Source: Sulfuritalea sp. (lineage in GTDB: Bacteria > Pseudomonadota > Gammaproteobacteria > Burkholderiales > Rhodocyclaceae). Taken from it: a DNA stretch of 64,000 nt. Position numbers and translations under genes: made by a program. Below are positions 33,183 through 43,152 of this stretch, one piece after another. The notes under the pieces were generated by a model. The model searched no databases and had not been told where the DNA came from. It worked only from the letters and a program-made list of their open reading frames with translations. The first letter of the stretch is position 1, and every line of letters starts with the position of its first letter. The stretch is taken from assembly GCA_016712985.1 (NCBI GenBank), contig JADJQA010000009.1, positions 104,705-168,704 on the forward strand, in the 5' to 3' direction.

Positions 33183-33545
33183 TCATGCCTGAGCCGGACC
33201 TGCCATGACGATCAGCGCCGGATCGTCGGCATGTTCGATCACAATCGCCCGCACCCAGCCTTTGCTGCGATGGTTCTCCATCATCTGCGGCAACTCGGCC
33301 TCGAGCCGGTCGGTGAGTTCCAGCACCGCAGCCATCTCGTCGTTCATCTCGCCGCGCGCCAGGGCCACCAGCAGGCCCAGCGGCGGCAGCGCCATCTGGT
33401 TCTCCTTGAGGAAATGCGGATGCATCAGGCGCGCCACAGTCTTGGCTGCCTGACCGACTTCGCCACCGGCCTCGGTGGCCTGGCGCAGCCGCTCGTGCAG
33501 GGTCTCGTGTTCGCTTTTCAACGGTTGTGGGATGATGAACTTCAT
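33183..33545 (-). CDS. Hemerythrin/HHE-like helical protein
   Basis: 120 residues, all helical by appearance: KSEHETLHERLRQATEAGGE, VARLMHPHFLKENQMALPPL, MAAVLELTDRLEAELPQMM. His/Glu spacing (EHETLH, HPHFLKE) resembles a hemerythrin-like HHE domain but is not the full metal signature, so metal binding is uncertain. Its ATG overlaps the regulator's stop as ATGA, so it is translationally coupled to a two-component system. Confidence 0.72.
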   Translation of the reverse strand: MKFIIPQPLKSEHETLHERLRQATEAGGEVGQAAKTVARLMHPHFLKENQMALPPLGLLVALARGEMNDEMAAVLELTDRLEAELPQMMENHRSKGWVRAIVIEHADDPALIVMAGPAQA

Positions 33546-34209
33546 GGGAATCCTCCCGGTGGGTCTGTCAATGCGGGATTGTCGAGCAAGTCGTGTTTCA
33601 GGCCGTAACGGATCAGATCCGCGACGCTGGACATTTCCATTTTCTGTAGAACGCGCGCCTTGTAGGTGCTCACCGTCTTTGGGCTCAGATTGAGCTGCTG
33701 TGCAATTTCGCTGATCCCGCGGCCGGCGGTCAGCTTGCGGAGAATCATGTATTCTCGATCGGACAGCAAGGCATGCAGTGGCCGGTCGTCGCGCTGGATC
33801 AGGTTGAAGGCCAGATCGGATGCAACGTCGGGACCAATGAAGCGGCCACCAGCCGCGACTTCGCGGATTGCATTCAACAACTGTTCGGATGCACTGTCCT
33901 TGCACAAATATCCGGCGGCGCCGGCGCGAATGCTGCGGACCGCATATTCGCTTTCTTGTGCATGCTGAGAACCAGGATTGGCAGGCGCGGCTTCTCTGTC
34001 TTGATCTGCTTGATCAGTTCGACGCCGCTCCGGCCAGGCATCGACATATCCAGCAAAAGCAGGTCCCAGTCGCCGCCACGCACTTGATCGATGGTTTGAA
34101 AGCCGTCACTGGCCTCGCCGGCGACGACCATGTCGCCCGCAGTGGCGAGGATCTGCTTCAGCCCATCGCGCATCAGCGTATGGTCATCGGCGATGAGGAC
34201 ACGAATCAT
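33542..34209 (-). CDS. NarL/FixJ-family response regulator, one frameshift
   Basis: Receiver domain with IADDHTLMRDGLKQIL, phospho-acceptor Asp in LLLLDMSMPGRSGVEL and the conserved Lys region. The C-terminal LuxR-type HTH is LSDREYMILRKLTAGRGISE, then IAQQLNLSPKTVSTYKARVL. The break lies near 33950, between LPILVLSMH and GAAGYLCKDSASEQLL, where the homologous sequence continues in another frame. It overlaps the kinase stop (ATGA at 34206-34209) and the downstream HHE gene. Regulators of this family bind short inverted repeats, so it is a candidate for the dispersed palindrome. Confidence 0.92.
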
Positions 34210-35315
34210 GGGGTTGGCCGCGCGGCTTTGGGAATGCTTACCTCGATGTGCGTACCGCGCCCGTTTGCGCTGTCAATTGCAATTCGCCCGCCCAACATGT
34301 CTACACGCTCCCGCATGCCCAGCATGCCAAACGTTCTTTCTTCACCGGTCAACTCGGCGGACATGCCGCAGCCGTCGTCGGCAATCGTCAGCAGCAGGTC
34401 GCCGCCGCGATCCTGCAAGGCAACCATGGCATGCGATGCCCGAGCGTGTCGCGCGATGTTCGTCAGGGATTCCTGGACAATGCGGAAGATCGAGGTCGAC
34501 AACAGCTTGTCCAGTCCGTAATCCTCGCTGTCGAGCAGGAGATCGCAGGGAACACCGAACTGCCGGGTGAAGTTCTTCGCATGGCTTGAGATGGCGGCTT
34601 CAAAACCCAGGTCGTCGAGCATTCCGGGGCGCAATTCTTCGCACATCAGGCGCGTCGCATCGACCGTGCTGGTGATCATCTGGTCGATAGTGGCCAACCG
34701 AGAGGCAATGGCGGTATCCGTTGTTGCGAGACAAGCCGCCAGTGCGTTGAAATCCATGCGCAAGGCCGTCAGGTTCTGGCCCAGTTCATCGTGCAGCTCA
34801 CGGGCAAAATGTGTCCTGTCCTGCTCTCGCGCCGTTTGCAGGAAAATCGTAAGCTGGTGCAGATGCGCCTGGCTTTCCGTCAGGGCCCGTTCAGCGTGCT
34901 TGCGCGTGGTGACATCCCTGATGTTGCACTGGATTACCCGGATGCCTTCACAGTCGTAGGTATTGCTGACGAATTCAACCGCGATCAGCGCGCCGGCCTT
35001 GGTTCGCAGCGGAAGATCGTCATAGCTGACGTAACCCGTCGATTGCAGCCTGGCGAACATTTCCTTGCTCTGCTCGATATCTGCAAACGGCCCCACTTCC
35101 CATATCTTCTTGCCCAAAAACTCGGCATGCGAATAGCCAAGCATGTCAATCAGGTAGGGATTGACATCTTCGATCTGGGCAGTATCGGCGTTGAGCAGCA
35201 GAATCCCGTCCTGCGCGGTTTCAAACAGGCGTCGATAGCGGCTTTCCGACACCCGCAAGGCTTTCAGCGCATCGAGCGCGGGAACATTGTCCAATTGCGG
35301 CGACGGATTTTGCAT
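34206..35315 (-). CDS. PAS-domain sensor histidine kinase (NarX/DegS-type)
   Basis: 369 residues, no TM, so probably cytoplasmic. A PAS domain (ESRYRRLFETAQDGILLL; INPYLIDMLGY-like VNPYLIDMLGYSHAEFLGKK), then HisKA_3 with the phospho-acceptor His in THFARELHDELGQNLTALRM, and the HATPase_c (FRIVQESLTNIARHARAS; TIADDGCGMS; FGMLGMRERVDMLGGRI). Its stop overlaps the regulator ATG, giving a kinase-regulator-HHE operon. The signal is unknown; a PAS fold could bind a redox cofactor or ligand. Confidence 0.95.
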   Translation of the reverse strand: MQNPSPQLDNVPALDALKALRVSESRYRRLFETAQDGILLLNADTAQIEDVNPYLIDMLGYSHAEFLGKKIWEVGPFADIEQSKEMFARLQSTGYVSYDDLPLRTKAGALIAVEFVSNTYDCEGIRVIQCNIRDVTTRKHAERALTESQAHLHQLTIFLQTAREQDRTHFARELHDELGQNLTALRMDFNALAACLATTDTAIASRLATIDQMITSTVDATRLMCEELRPGMLDDLGFEAAISSHAKNFTRQFGVPCDLLLDSEDYGLDKLLSTSIFRIVQESLTNIARHARASHAMVALQDRGGDLLLTIADDGCGMSAELTGEERTFGMLGMRERVDMLGGRIAIDSANGRGTHIEVSIPKAARPTP

Positions 35316-35422
35316 GGGGATACCTTTCAGGCACGCAACACCTTGACCATTGCAGAGCGAGGCGCCGCAAGAATTCGACGCGTGCCAGTGGCGAGTCCTT
35401 GTGGGATTCGTACATACCGAGC

Positions 35423-35453
35423 CCTCTCGCGGACCGGTCAGGTCCGCGAGAGG
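35423..35453. terminator. Perfect hairpin downstream of glycine-zipper gene
   Basis: 13-bp stem (35423-35435 with 35441-35453), loop GGTCA, no T-run. It lies 45 bases after the stop of the minus-strand lipoprotein gene; could stop transcription or protect the 3' end. Confidence 0.5.
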
Positions 35454-35497
35454 AAACGCTGCACCAGCCGGTCAGGCGAGGCGCAGCGGACTTCACT

Positions 35498-35713
35498 TTA
35501 TTTGCTCACTTCGTGGCCGATGACGCCGCCGACAACCGCACCGCCCACCGTTCCGACACCGCTACCGCCTGTAAGAACGGCACCTCCGACGGCGCCGACT
35601 CCGGCCCCGATGGCGGTGTTCTTTTCCTGCGTGGACATGCCCGAACATGCAACCAAACCGAGCATCATGGCTGCCGCAACTGCATTGAACGCAACTCTTT
35701 TTATCGTCTTCAT
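35498..35713 (-). CDS. Glycine-zipper lipoprotein (OsmB-like)
   Basis: 71 residues from ATG 35713, chosen because it gives a clean signal peptide with lipobox LGLVAC. The mature part is a glycine-zipper (NTAIGAGVGAVGGAVL; GTVGGAVVGGVIGHEV), as in OsmB-type osmotic-stress lipoproteins. A palindrome copy is 90 bases upstream. Confidence 0.92.
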   Translation of the reverse strand: MKTIKRVAFNAVAAAMMLGLVACSGMSTQEKNTAIGAGVGAVGGAVLTGGSGVGTVGGAVVGGVIGHEVSK

Positions 35714-35802
35714 GGGATTACCTCTTTGTGAAAGTTCAGGGTTCAGGCACGTAACCAGATCGAGTGCCATGACGTCACGCTACGGTGATTGCGCGTCGCT
35801 GT

Positions 35803-35820
35803 CTGTTCGCTGACGAACAC
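35803..35820. promoter_or_regulatory. Dispersed palindrome, copy 8 (TGTTCG form)
   Basis: CTGTTCGCTGACGAACAC: near-perfect arms with the T/A variant at the fourth arm position on both sides, so symmetry is kept. Confidence 0.65.
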
Positions 35821-35872
35821 AGGCGGCATTCCACCGGCACGCGCTCCGCGACTTGTTGCGGTCGCCTGGATT

Positions 35873-36596
35873 TCATTTGCTCGCCAGGCCGTCGATGACC
35901 TGTATGGTCTTGTCGCAGCGCGCCGCCAGCGCGGGGTTGTGGGTCACGAACAGCACCGTCGTGCCCTGCTCCTGATTGAAGCGGCGCAGCAGCGCGAACA
36001 CCTCGTCGGCGCTCCTGGTGTCGAGATTGCCGGTCGGCTCGTCGGCCAGCACCAGCGCCGGGTTCATGGCCAGCGCACGCGCCACCGCGACGCGCTGCTG
36101 CTGGCCGCCGCTGAGGTTGCCGGCCAGGTTGTTCTGCCAGGCGGTCAGTCCGACGTTTTCGATCAATCCGGCGGCACGCTGGCGCATCGCCTTGCTGGCG
36201 AATCCGGCGGCGCCGAGCATCGGCATCATCACGTTCTCGAGCGCGCTGAACGCGGTGATCAAATGGTGGTTCTGGAACACGAAGCCGATGTTGTGGCCGC
36301 GCAGCCGCGTCAGTGCGCGGTCGTCGAGGGTGGTGGTCTCCTCGCCGAACACGGTCAAGGTGCCGGCGGTGGGCCGGTCGAGCAGCCCGACGATGTTCAG
36401 CAGCGTGCTCTTGCCCGAACCGGACGGTCCCATCACCGCGCAGAACTCGCCCTTGTGCAGCGAGAGGTCGATGCCGTGCAGCACTTCCGTTTCGATCGGT
36501 GTGCCGACGTTGAAGGCCTTGCGCACGCCGCGCAGTTGCACCACCACCGCGCTGGCGAGCGGCGGCACGGTCACGGCGCCCGACGCGGGCGCGACA

Positions 36597-36604
<8 letters not shown>
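35873..36604 (-). CDS. ABC exporter ATPase (LolD/DevA-like)
   Basis: About 243 residues. Walker A GPSGSGKST, signature NLSGGQQQRVAVARAL, Walker B LVLADEPTGNLD, H-loop TVLFVTHNPALA. The likely GTG start at 36604 overlaps the permease stop (36597-36599). Third gene of the adaptor-permease-ATPase operon running from 39087. Confidence 0.93.
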
Positions 36605-37838
<1,234 letters not shown>

Positions 37839-37857
37839 CGCAGGGATACCCGCCCGT

Positions 37858-39087
37858 CTAGGGAGTCGGCGCCGTCGCGCGGACCCGCGTCCCTGCCGTG
37901 ACGGCGGCCGAAGCACGAATCACTTGGTCACCCTCGCGCAGTCCTTCGAGCAGTTCGGCGAAGCCTCCGCTACGCAGGCCCAGGCGGATCGGTCTGCGCA
38001 CCGCCGCGCCTTCTTCCACGATCAACACCCAGGGCGCCGCGCCATCGGCGTCGTGCACGGCGCTGCCTGGCACCACCAGCGCCTGCGGGCGGCGCGCCAC
38101 CTCGATGTCCACCGACACCGTCATGTCCTGCCTGAGTCCCGCCGGCGCCGACGGCACATCGAACTTGACCTCCACCGCGCCGGTGGCCGCGTTCACGCCG
38201 GGGTTGATGTAGGCCAGCTTGGCCGAAAACCGCTGCTGCGGATACGCGTCGGCGGAGGCCAGGGCCTTCTGGCCCAGCGCCAGCAGGTGCAGGTTCTTCT
38301 CGTCGATCGCCACCACCAGTTGCGTGCGACCTGCCGGCGACAGGGTCATCAGCACTTTGCCCGGCTGCACCACGTCGCCGACTTCGACATTGCGGCCGAT
38401 CAGCGTTCCCGCCACCGGTGCGCTGATCGCCGCATAGCGCGAGCGCGCGCGAGCGACGTTGGTACTGGCCCTGGCCTCTGCCACGGCGGCTTCGGCAAGC
38501 GCCGAGTCGCTGCCGGCGGGGCCGGCGGTTTCGAGCTGCTTCTGCGCCGCCCGCACCTGGGCATCGGCCAAATTGACCGTGTTGCGGAATTGCTCCAGCG
38601 CCGCCTCGCTGATGAAGCCTTTCTGGAACAAGTCCTGGTTGCGCCGCTGCGTCGACTTCGCGTTGTCGAGGTTGGCCTGCGCCTGGCGCAAGGCCTGCTC
38701 GGCCACGGGGGCCTGGACTTCGCGCACCTGGCGCTGGCGCGCCTGCGCCTGCACCACGCTTACCTCGGACTGGCGCTGCAGGGCGCGCAACTCGGCCGAC
38801 TCGAGCTCGACCAGCAGGTCGCCGAGCTTCACGCTCTGGCCTTCCTGCACCGGCACGCGCACCACGGTGCCGGTTATCTGCGCGCCGACATCCACCCGGT
38901 GCGGCGCCTCGACACGGCCGCTGGCCACCACCGACTGCACGAAGTCGCGCCGCACTACCGTTTCGACGGCGACCAAGGGGCCGCGCCACCAGCGCACCGC
39001 CAGCACCGACAGCGCCACTACGGCAAGCAGCGTGACGAGGGAATTCCAGGGGTGCCGGCGAATCAAGGAGAGATCGGTCATTTCCAT
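37858..39087 (-). CDS. HlyD-family membrane fusion protein
   Basis: 409 residues; a start two codons later (MTDLSLIRR) is possible. TM anchor SLVTLLAVVALSVLAVRW, N-lipoyl VGAQITGTVVRVPVQEGQSV, coiled coil (EQALRQAQANLDNAKST), C-lipoyl ISAPVAGTLIGRNVEVGDVV, barrel, and conserved C-terminal GLREGDQVIRASAAVTAGT. First gene of the exporter operon. Confidence 0.94.
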   Translation of the reverse strand: MEMTDLSLIRRHPWNSLVTLLAVVALSVLAVRWWRGPLVAVETVVRRDFVQSVVASGRVEAPHRVDVGAQITGTVVRVPVQEGQSVKLGDLLVELESAELRALQRQSEVSVVQAQARQRQVREVQAPVAEQALRQAQANLDNAKSTQRRNQDLFQKGFISEAALEQFRNTVNLADAQVRAAQKQLETAGPAGSDSALAEAAVAEARASTNVARARSRYAAISAPVAGTLIGRNVEVGDVVQPGKVLMTLSPAGRTQLVVAIDEKNLHLLALGQKALASADAYPQQRFSAKLAYINPGVNAATGAVEVKFDVPSAPAGLRQDMTVSVDIEVARRPQALVVPGSAVHDADGAAPWVLIVEEGAAVRRPIRLGLRSGGFAELLEGLREGDQVIRASAAVTAGTRVRATAPTP

Positions 39088-39199
39088 CCGGAGTCGCGAT
39101 CAATCTCGGTGTCAGGAGTGTTGGCCATCCGAAACCTGTTTTTCCGGTAGTGCAGATCGATTGCTTGACTTGGTTTTCACGCTGGCGAGCCGATGACCA

Positions 39200-40009
39200 T
39201 CAGGCGCCAAAGCCGAGATCTTCGCGATAGGACGGGCCATCCATGTGGAAGGCCACCGGCCCCGTGGCGCGCGCGTGCAGGAACTGGTCCACAAAGGGAT
39301 TGGCCGAGGCCAGCAGTTCTTCCGGCGTGCCTTCGGCCGCCACGACGCCCTGGTAGAGCAGGAAGGCATGGTCAACCACCTTCAAGGATTCCGACACGTC
39401 ATAGGTCACGATGATCGAGGTCCCGCCGAGGGCCACTGTCAGCCGCTGGATCAGGTGAGCGATGACATTCAGCGAGATCGGGTCGAGACCGGCAAACGGC
39501 TCGTCGTACATCGTCAGCATCGGATCGATGGCGATTGCCCTGGCCAGGGCAACGCGACGTGCCATGCCTCCCGACAGATCGTTCGGCATCAGGCAGGCGG
39601 TGCCGCGCAAGCCCACCGATTGCAGCTTCATCAGGACCAGGTCGCGGATCAGCAGTTCGGGCAGGTCGGTCAGCTCGCGCAATGGGAACGCGACGTTGTC
39701 GAAGACTGAAAGGTCGCTGAACAAGCCTCCCGCCTGGAACATCATGCCCATGTGTCGCCGCATCCTGTAGAGGCCGCGCTGGTCCAGTTCATGGATGACC
39801 TGTCCGTTCACCCGAACACAGCCTTGATCGGGCCGCAATTGCCCGCCGATCAGCCGCAACAGCGTACTCTTGCCCGAGCCGCTGGCACCGAGGATGGCTA
39901 CCACCTTGCCGCGGGGTATGCGCAGGGTGATGCCCTCGAAGATCTTCTGGTCGCCATAGGAAAAGTGCAGGTCGTCGATCTCGATCATAGGTTCGGATAG
40001 TTGGCTCAT
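39200..40009 (-). CDS. Lone MlaF-like phospholipid-transport ATPase
   Basis: 269 residues from ATG 40009. Typical MlaF features: Walker A GASGSGKST, MMFQAGGLFSDLSVFDNVAFPL, signature DLSGGMARRVALARAI, Walker B LTMYDEPFAGLDPIS. The H-loop reads SIIVTYDVSES; family members have VTHDV or VSHDV, so the catalytic switch His is Tyr (TAT, one transition from CAT). No mlaE or mlaD follows. It may be a degenerate or regulatory paralog of the complete mlaF at 46241. Confidence 0.9.
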   Translation of the reverse strand: MSQLSEPMIEIDDLHFSYGDQKIFEGITLRIPRGKVVAILGASGSGKSTLLRLIGGQLRPDQGCVRVNGQVIHELDQRGLYRMRRHMGMMFQAGGLFSDLSVFDNVAFPLRELTDLPELLIRDLVLMKLQSVGLRGTACLMPNDLSGGMARRVALARAIAIDPMLTMYDEPFAGLDPISLNVIAHLIQRLTVALGGTSIIVTYDVSESLKVVDHAFLLYQGVVAAEGTPEELLASANPFVDQFLHARATGPVAFHMDGPSYREDLGFGA

Positions 40010-40132
40010 GCCTTGCGTGTGTCTCCGTTCATTCCCAGGCAGATACCGAAACCGCCGACCTGTCGCGCGAGCGTGCCGAACAGCGCGCCGATGCATGCAA
40101 CGAGTTGGGCATTTCCGGAGGCCTCAAAGCGC

Positions 40133-40316
40133 TCCCGCCGGCTGACGAAGGTTGCCGACAAGTTCATCGAGCCTCAGAGTGCCGACCAGCCGTCCATCAC
40201 CGTCCATCACCGCCGGAGCCTCGCAGTCGCCCTCCGTGATCGCCACGCGCTCTTGCCGATGCTCTGGGATTTCGTCACCCGCATGAAACTGGCCCGCACC
40301 ATCATGATCATTTGCC
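40133..40316 (-). pseudogene. Possible CBS-domain gene remnant
   Basis: The minus strand reads MMVRASFMRVTKSQSIGKS in one frame and then RVAITEGDCEAPAVMDGDG followed by RLVGTLRLDELVGNL in another, resembling the two strands and turn of a CBS domain (VMDGDGRLVGTL). It is one half of the usual CBS pair and has a frame break near 40240. Confidence 0.4.
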
Positions 40317-40470
40317 TTCCTTCGTCTTGCTCCGGGCTTCCGGTTGCGCTACGGAGTGTTCCTGCTTACGCCGTCGCCCATGCCTTGGCGCCTGCGAGGA
40401 CGAAGCGGGCTTTTGCAACTTTTTCGTTCGGGTGTGAAAGTATCAGGATGCGCGCGGCGGCTTGGACGAT

Positions 40471-40488
40471 CTGTGCGCTGACGCACAG
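40471..40488. promoter_or_regulatory. Dispersed palindrome, copy 9 (perfect, extended)
   Basis: CTGTGCGCTGACGCACAG; symmetry extends two more bases each side (AT...AT, 40469-40490), giving 9-bp arms, the best copy found. Confidence 0.75.
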
Positions 40489-40664
40489 ATCCACGCGAGG
40501 CTGCCCGAGGCGAACAGGTCATTGAGTTCGACACTTGCCGTGCCACCAGTGGCGTGCCAGTGAGGCTCATCCTGTGGCCGGTGTTCGCGAGCGGTCTTCT
40601 CTGGCTTGTGCGCCAATGCTGGGGAACAGGTCGCCCGCGGGATACCGTAGGCGGAAACTTCCGC

Positions 40665-42509
40665 TTATTTCTGCATTACGTACGTGCCCGGCGCCGGACA
40701 GATTGGCTTGAGACCTGCTGCCGCGGCACCCATAGCCGGGGCCGCAACAGGCTGACCCGAGCGGGACTGCAACCAGGTCGCCCAGTCCGGCCACCACGAT
40801 CCTTCATGCGGGGGTGCCGTTTTGAGCCAGGTATCGGGGTCCAGGTAAATGCTGTCATGTGCCCGCGTCAGCACCTGATAGCTGCGCCCCGGAACGCCCG
40901 GCGGATTGACAATGCCGACGTTGTGGCCACCCGAAGTGAGCAGGAAAGTGAGTTCGACATCGGCCAGCATGTGCAGCTTGAACGCCGAGCGCCACGGTGC
41001 CACATGGTCACGCAGCGTGCCGACGCAGTAGATCGGACACCGGATGTCGGTCAGTACGACCGGCTTGTCGCCCACCGGGTAGCGCCCGCTGGCCAGGTCG
41101 TTGTGCATGAACAGGCGGAACAGGTACTCGGTATGCATGCGATAAGGCAGGCGCGTGCCATCGGCGTTCCAGGCCAGCAGGTCGCCCACCGGCATGCGCT
41201 CGCCCATCAGGTAGTCCTTGAGCATCCGCGACCACACCAGGTCGTTCGAATTCAGCAACTGGAAGGCTCCTGCCATTTGCGTGTTGTCGAGATAGCCCTG
41301 ATCCCACATGATGTCTTCAAGAAAAGTGATCTGGCTGTCGTCGATGAACAGCGCCAGTTCACCCGGCTCGGTGAAATCGGTCTGCGCGGCGAGCAGCGAA
41401 ATCGACGCCAGCCGGTCATCCGCATCACGGCCCATGGCCGCTGCCGCAATCGTCAGCAAGGTGCCGCCGAGGCAGTAGCCGACGGCGTGAACCTTCTCTC
41501 CGGGGATCACCTTGCCGACGGCATCGAGTGCATCCATCACGCCCAGGCGCAGGTAGTCGTCCATGCCCAGATCGCGATCTGCGGAAGACGGATTCGCCCA
41601 CGAGATGACGAATACCGTGTGCCCTTGCTCGACGAGGTACTTGATCAAGGAATTACCCGGCGACAGGTCGAGGATGTAGTACTTCATGATCCACGCCGGA
41701 ACCATCAGAATCGGCTCCGGCCGCACCCTGGCGCCGGCCGGCTCATATTGAATCAGCTCGATCAGGCGGTTGCGGTAGATCACCTTGCCCGGTGTGACCG
41801 CGACATTCCGGCCCACCTGCCAGGCCTCACTTCCCTTTGGCGGTGCCTGCGTTTGCAGGCGTTGGGCATCTTCGACCAGGTTCTGGAAACCTTGCCAGAG
41901 ATTGGCACCCCCGGTGTGCGCCGTGCGCGCCAGCACTTCGGGGTTGGTCCAGATGAAGTTGGACGGCGAAACGATGTCGAGCAACTGTCTGATGGTGAAA
42001 CTGACCACATCCTCGTGGTGCTGCGAGACACCGCGTACACCGGTAGCGGCATCCTGCCACCACTGCTCGTTAAGCAGGAAGCCCTGACTGATGACATTGA
42101 ATGGCCAGGCCTGCCAGGCCGGATCGGTAAAGCGGCGGTCGTTCAGCTTTGGTTCGATACAGGGCTTGAATGAGGGTTGCAGCGCTTGCAGCGCATTGCA
42201 CGACAATACTTGCAGCAGGTGTACTGACTTCCGTGCCAGGTCCGCCTGTTCCGCCGGATTATGGGACAGGTGGGTGAGCCAGTCTTCGAAGGCCATTCGC
42301 ATCGCCGCCGGCGAAATGCCTCCGGTCAGATGTGAAAACTGGGCATGGATTAATCGATCAAGGTCGCTGCCAGGCAAAGGCGGTATGCTGGCAAGCAAGG
42401 TAGCGGGGCCATTTGTCATCTGAAACTCACTTTCCGGTTTGGGTGGCATCTTGATGACCTGAAGTAAACGCTCCAGGTCATGAAAATCCTGCTCGCGCAG
42501 GGAGGGCAC
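40665..42509 (-). CDS. phaC: Class I poly(3-hydroxyalkanoate) synthase
   Basis: Polymerises (R)-3-hydroxyacyl-CoA into storage polyester. Lipase-like box with catalytic Cys is VGYCLGGTLLTIAAAAMG; the catalytic Asp is in GTLRDHVAPWRSAFKL and the His in SGGHNVGIVNPPG. N-terminal PhaC_N region has FTDPAWQAWPFNVISQGFLL. Length 614 as given from GTG 42509; ATG 42449 and ATG 42419 (MTNGPATLL) are plausible starts and 42419 has a purine-rich site before it. A perfect palindrome is 51-141 bases upstream depending on the start. PhaA/PhaB genes are not in the window. Confidence 0.96.
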   Translation of the reverse strand: MPSLREQDFHDLERLLQVIKMPPKPESEFQMTNGPATLLASIPPLPGSDLDRLIHAQFSHLTGGISPAAMRMAFEDWLTHLSHNPAEQADLARKSVHLLQVLSCNALQALQPSFKPCIEPKLNDRRFTDPAWQAWPFNVISQGFLLNEQWWQDAATGVRGVSQHHEDVVSFTIRQLLDIVSPSNFIWTNPEVLARTAHTGGANLWQGFQNLVEDAQRLQTQAPPKGSEAWQVGRNVAVTPGKVIYRNRLIELIQYEPAGARVRPEPILMVPAWIMKYYILDLSPGNSLIKYLVEQGHTVFVISWANPSSADRDLGMDDYLRLGVMDALDAVGKVIPGEKVHAVGYCLGGTLLTIAAAAMGRDADDRLASISLLAAQTDFTEPGELALFIDDSQITFLEDIMWDQGYLDNTQMAGAFQLLNSNDLVWSRMLKDYLMGERMPVGDLLAWNADGTRLPYRMHTEYLFRLFMHNDLASGRYPVGDKPVVLTDIRCPIYCVGTLRDHVAPWRSAFKLHMLADVELTFLLTSGGHNVGIVNPPGVPGRSYQVLTRAHDSIYLDPDTWLKTAPPHEGSWWPDWATWLQSRSGQPVAAPAMGAAAAGLKPICPAPGTYVMQK

Positions 42510-42559
42510 GCATTCGCTGCGCCGCCGTTGCTCATCATCGCCAGTCTGGGGTTGGCCGA

Positions 42560-42577
42560 CTGTGCGTCAGCGCACAG
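42560..42577. promoter_or_regulatory. Dispersed palindrome, copy 10 (perfect)
   Basis: CTGTGCGTCAGCGCACAG: perfect 7-bp arms, between phaC and the VIT1 remnant. Confidence 0.75.
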
Positions 42578-42613
42578 ATCGAAAGACGCGTTCAGCGCAG
42601 AGTCAACCCAAGC

Positions 42614-43013
42614 ATGAGATCGTTGCACCGCCATATTGAACGTCACCGCACGGCGCGCACAGCAGGTCGCCGAGCAACTGATGACCCACGACGCGCTAGG
42701 CGCGCATGCGCGTGACGAATTGGGCATTTCCGAAGTCCTCAGCGCGCGGCCAATTCAAGCGGCGCTGGCATCGGCCGCCAGCTTTGCGGCGGGCGCGGTG
42801 CTGCCTCTGGCGGTGACGGCCCTGACGCCCGCACAGGTCATGATCCCCTGGGTTGCGGGGACATCGCTCGCATTTCTGGCGCTGCTGGGCGCCATCGCTG
42901 CGCGCGTTGGCGGCGCCGACGCGATGGTCGGCGCCTGGCGGGTCAGCTTCTGGGGGGCGCTGGCGATGGCGCTCACGGCAGGCGTGGGCGCGCTGTTCGG
43001 CGCGATCGCCTGA
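42614..43013 (+). pseudogene. VIT1/CCC1-family transporter with internal deletion
   Basis: Iron/manganese transporter family. ATG 42614 gives MRSLHRHIERHRT, the family N-terminus; then the sequence jumps, in another frame, to AQQVAEQLMTHDALGAHARD and ELGISEVLSARPIQAALASA with two or three C-terminal TMs. About 100 residues holding the first TM pair and metal-binding helices are gone near 42653. Confidence 0.8.
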
Positions 43014-43152
43014 TCTCGATTCCCCGAAGGCAATCGTCCTAGTCAATGCGCGCACGCATCACCGCGGCGGCCTTTGCAGGCACGGCCGCGCGCTGGGCAC
43101 GCGTCGTCCGCTGCCAGATCGAAAAGCAGGTCGCGGCGGTCTCAAGCGCTGG

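Larger units (their letters stand above)
40010..40664. other. Gap between MlaF-like and phaC genes
   Basis: 655 bases. It contains a CBS-like remnant (about 40133-40316, minus), one extended perfect palindrome (40471-40488) and a weak one near 40581. Nothing else is supported. Confidence 0.5.

Noticed and set aside
40554..42173. 539-codon open frame antisense to phaC
   Set aside because: A by-product of high GC and codon bias opposite a well-conserved gene; no family resemblance or ribosome-binding site.
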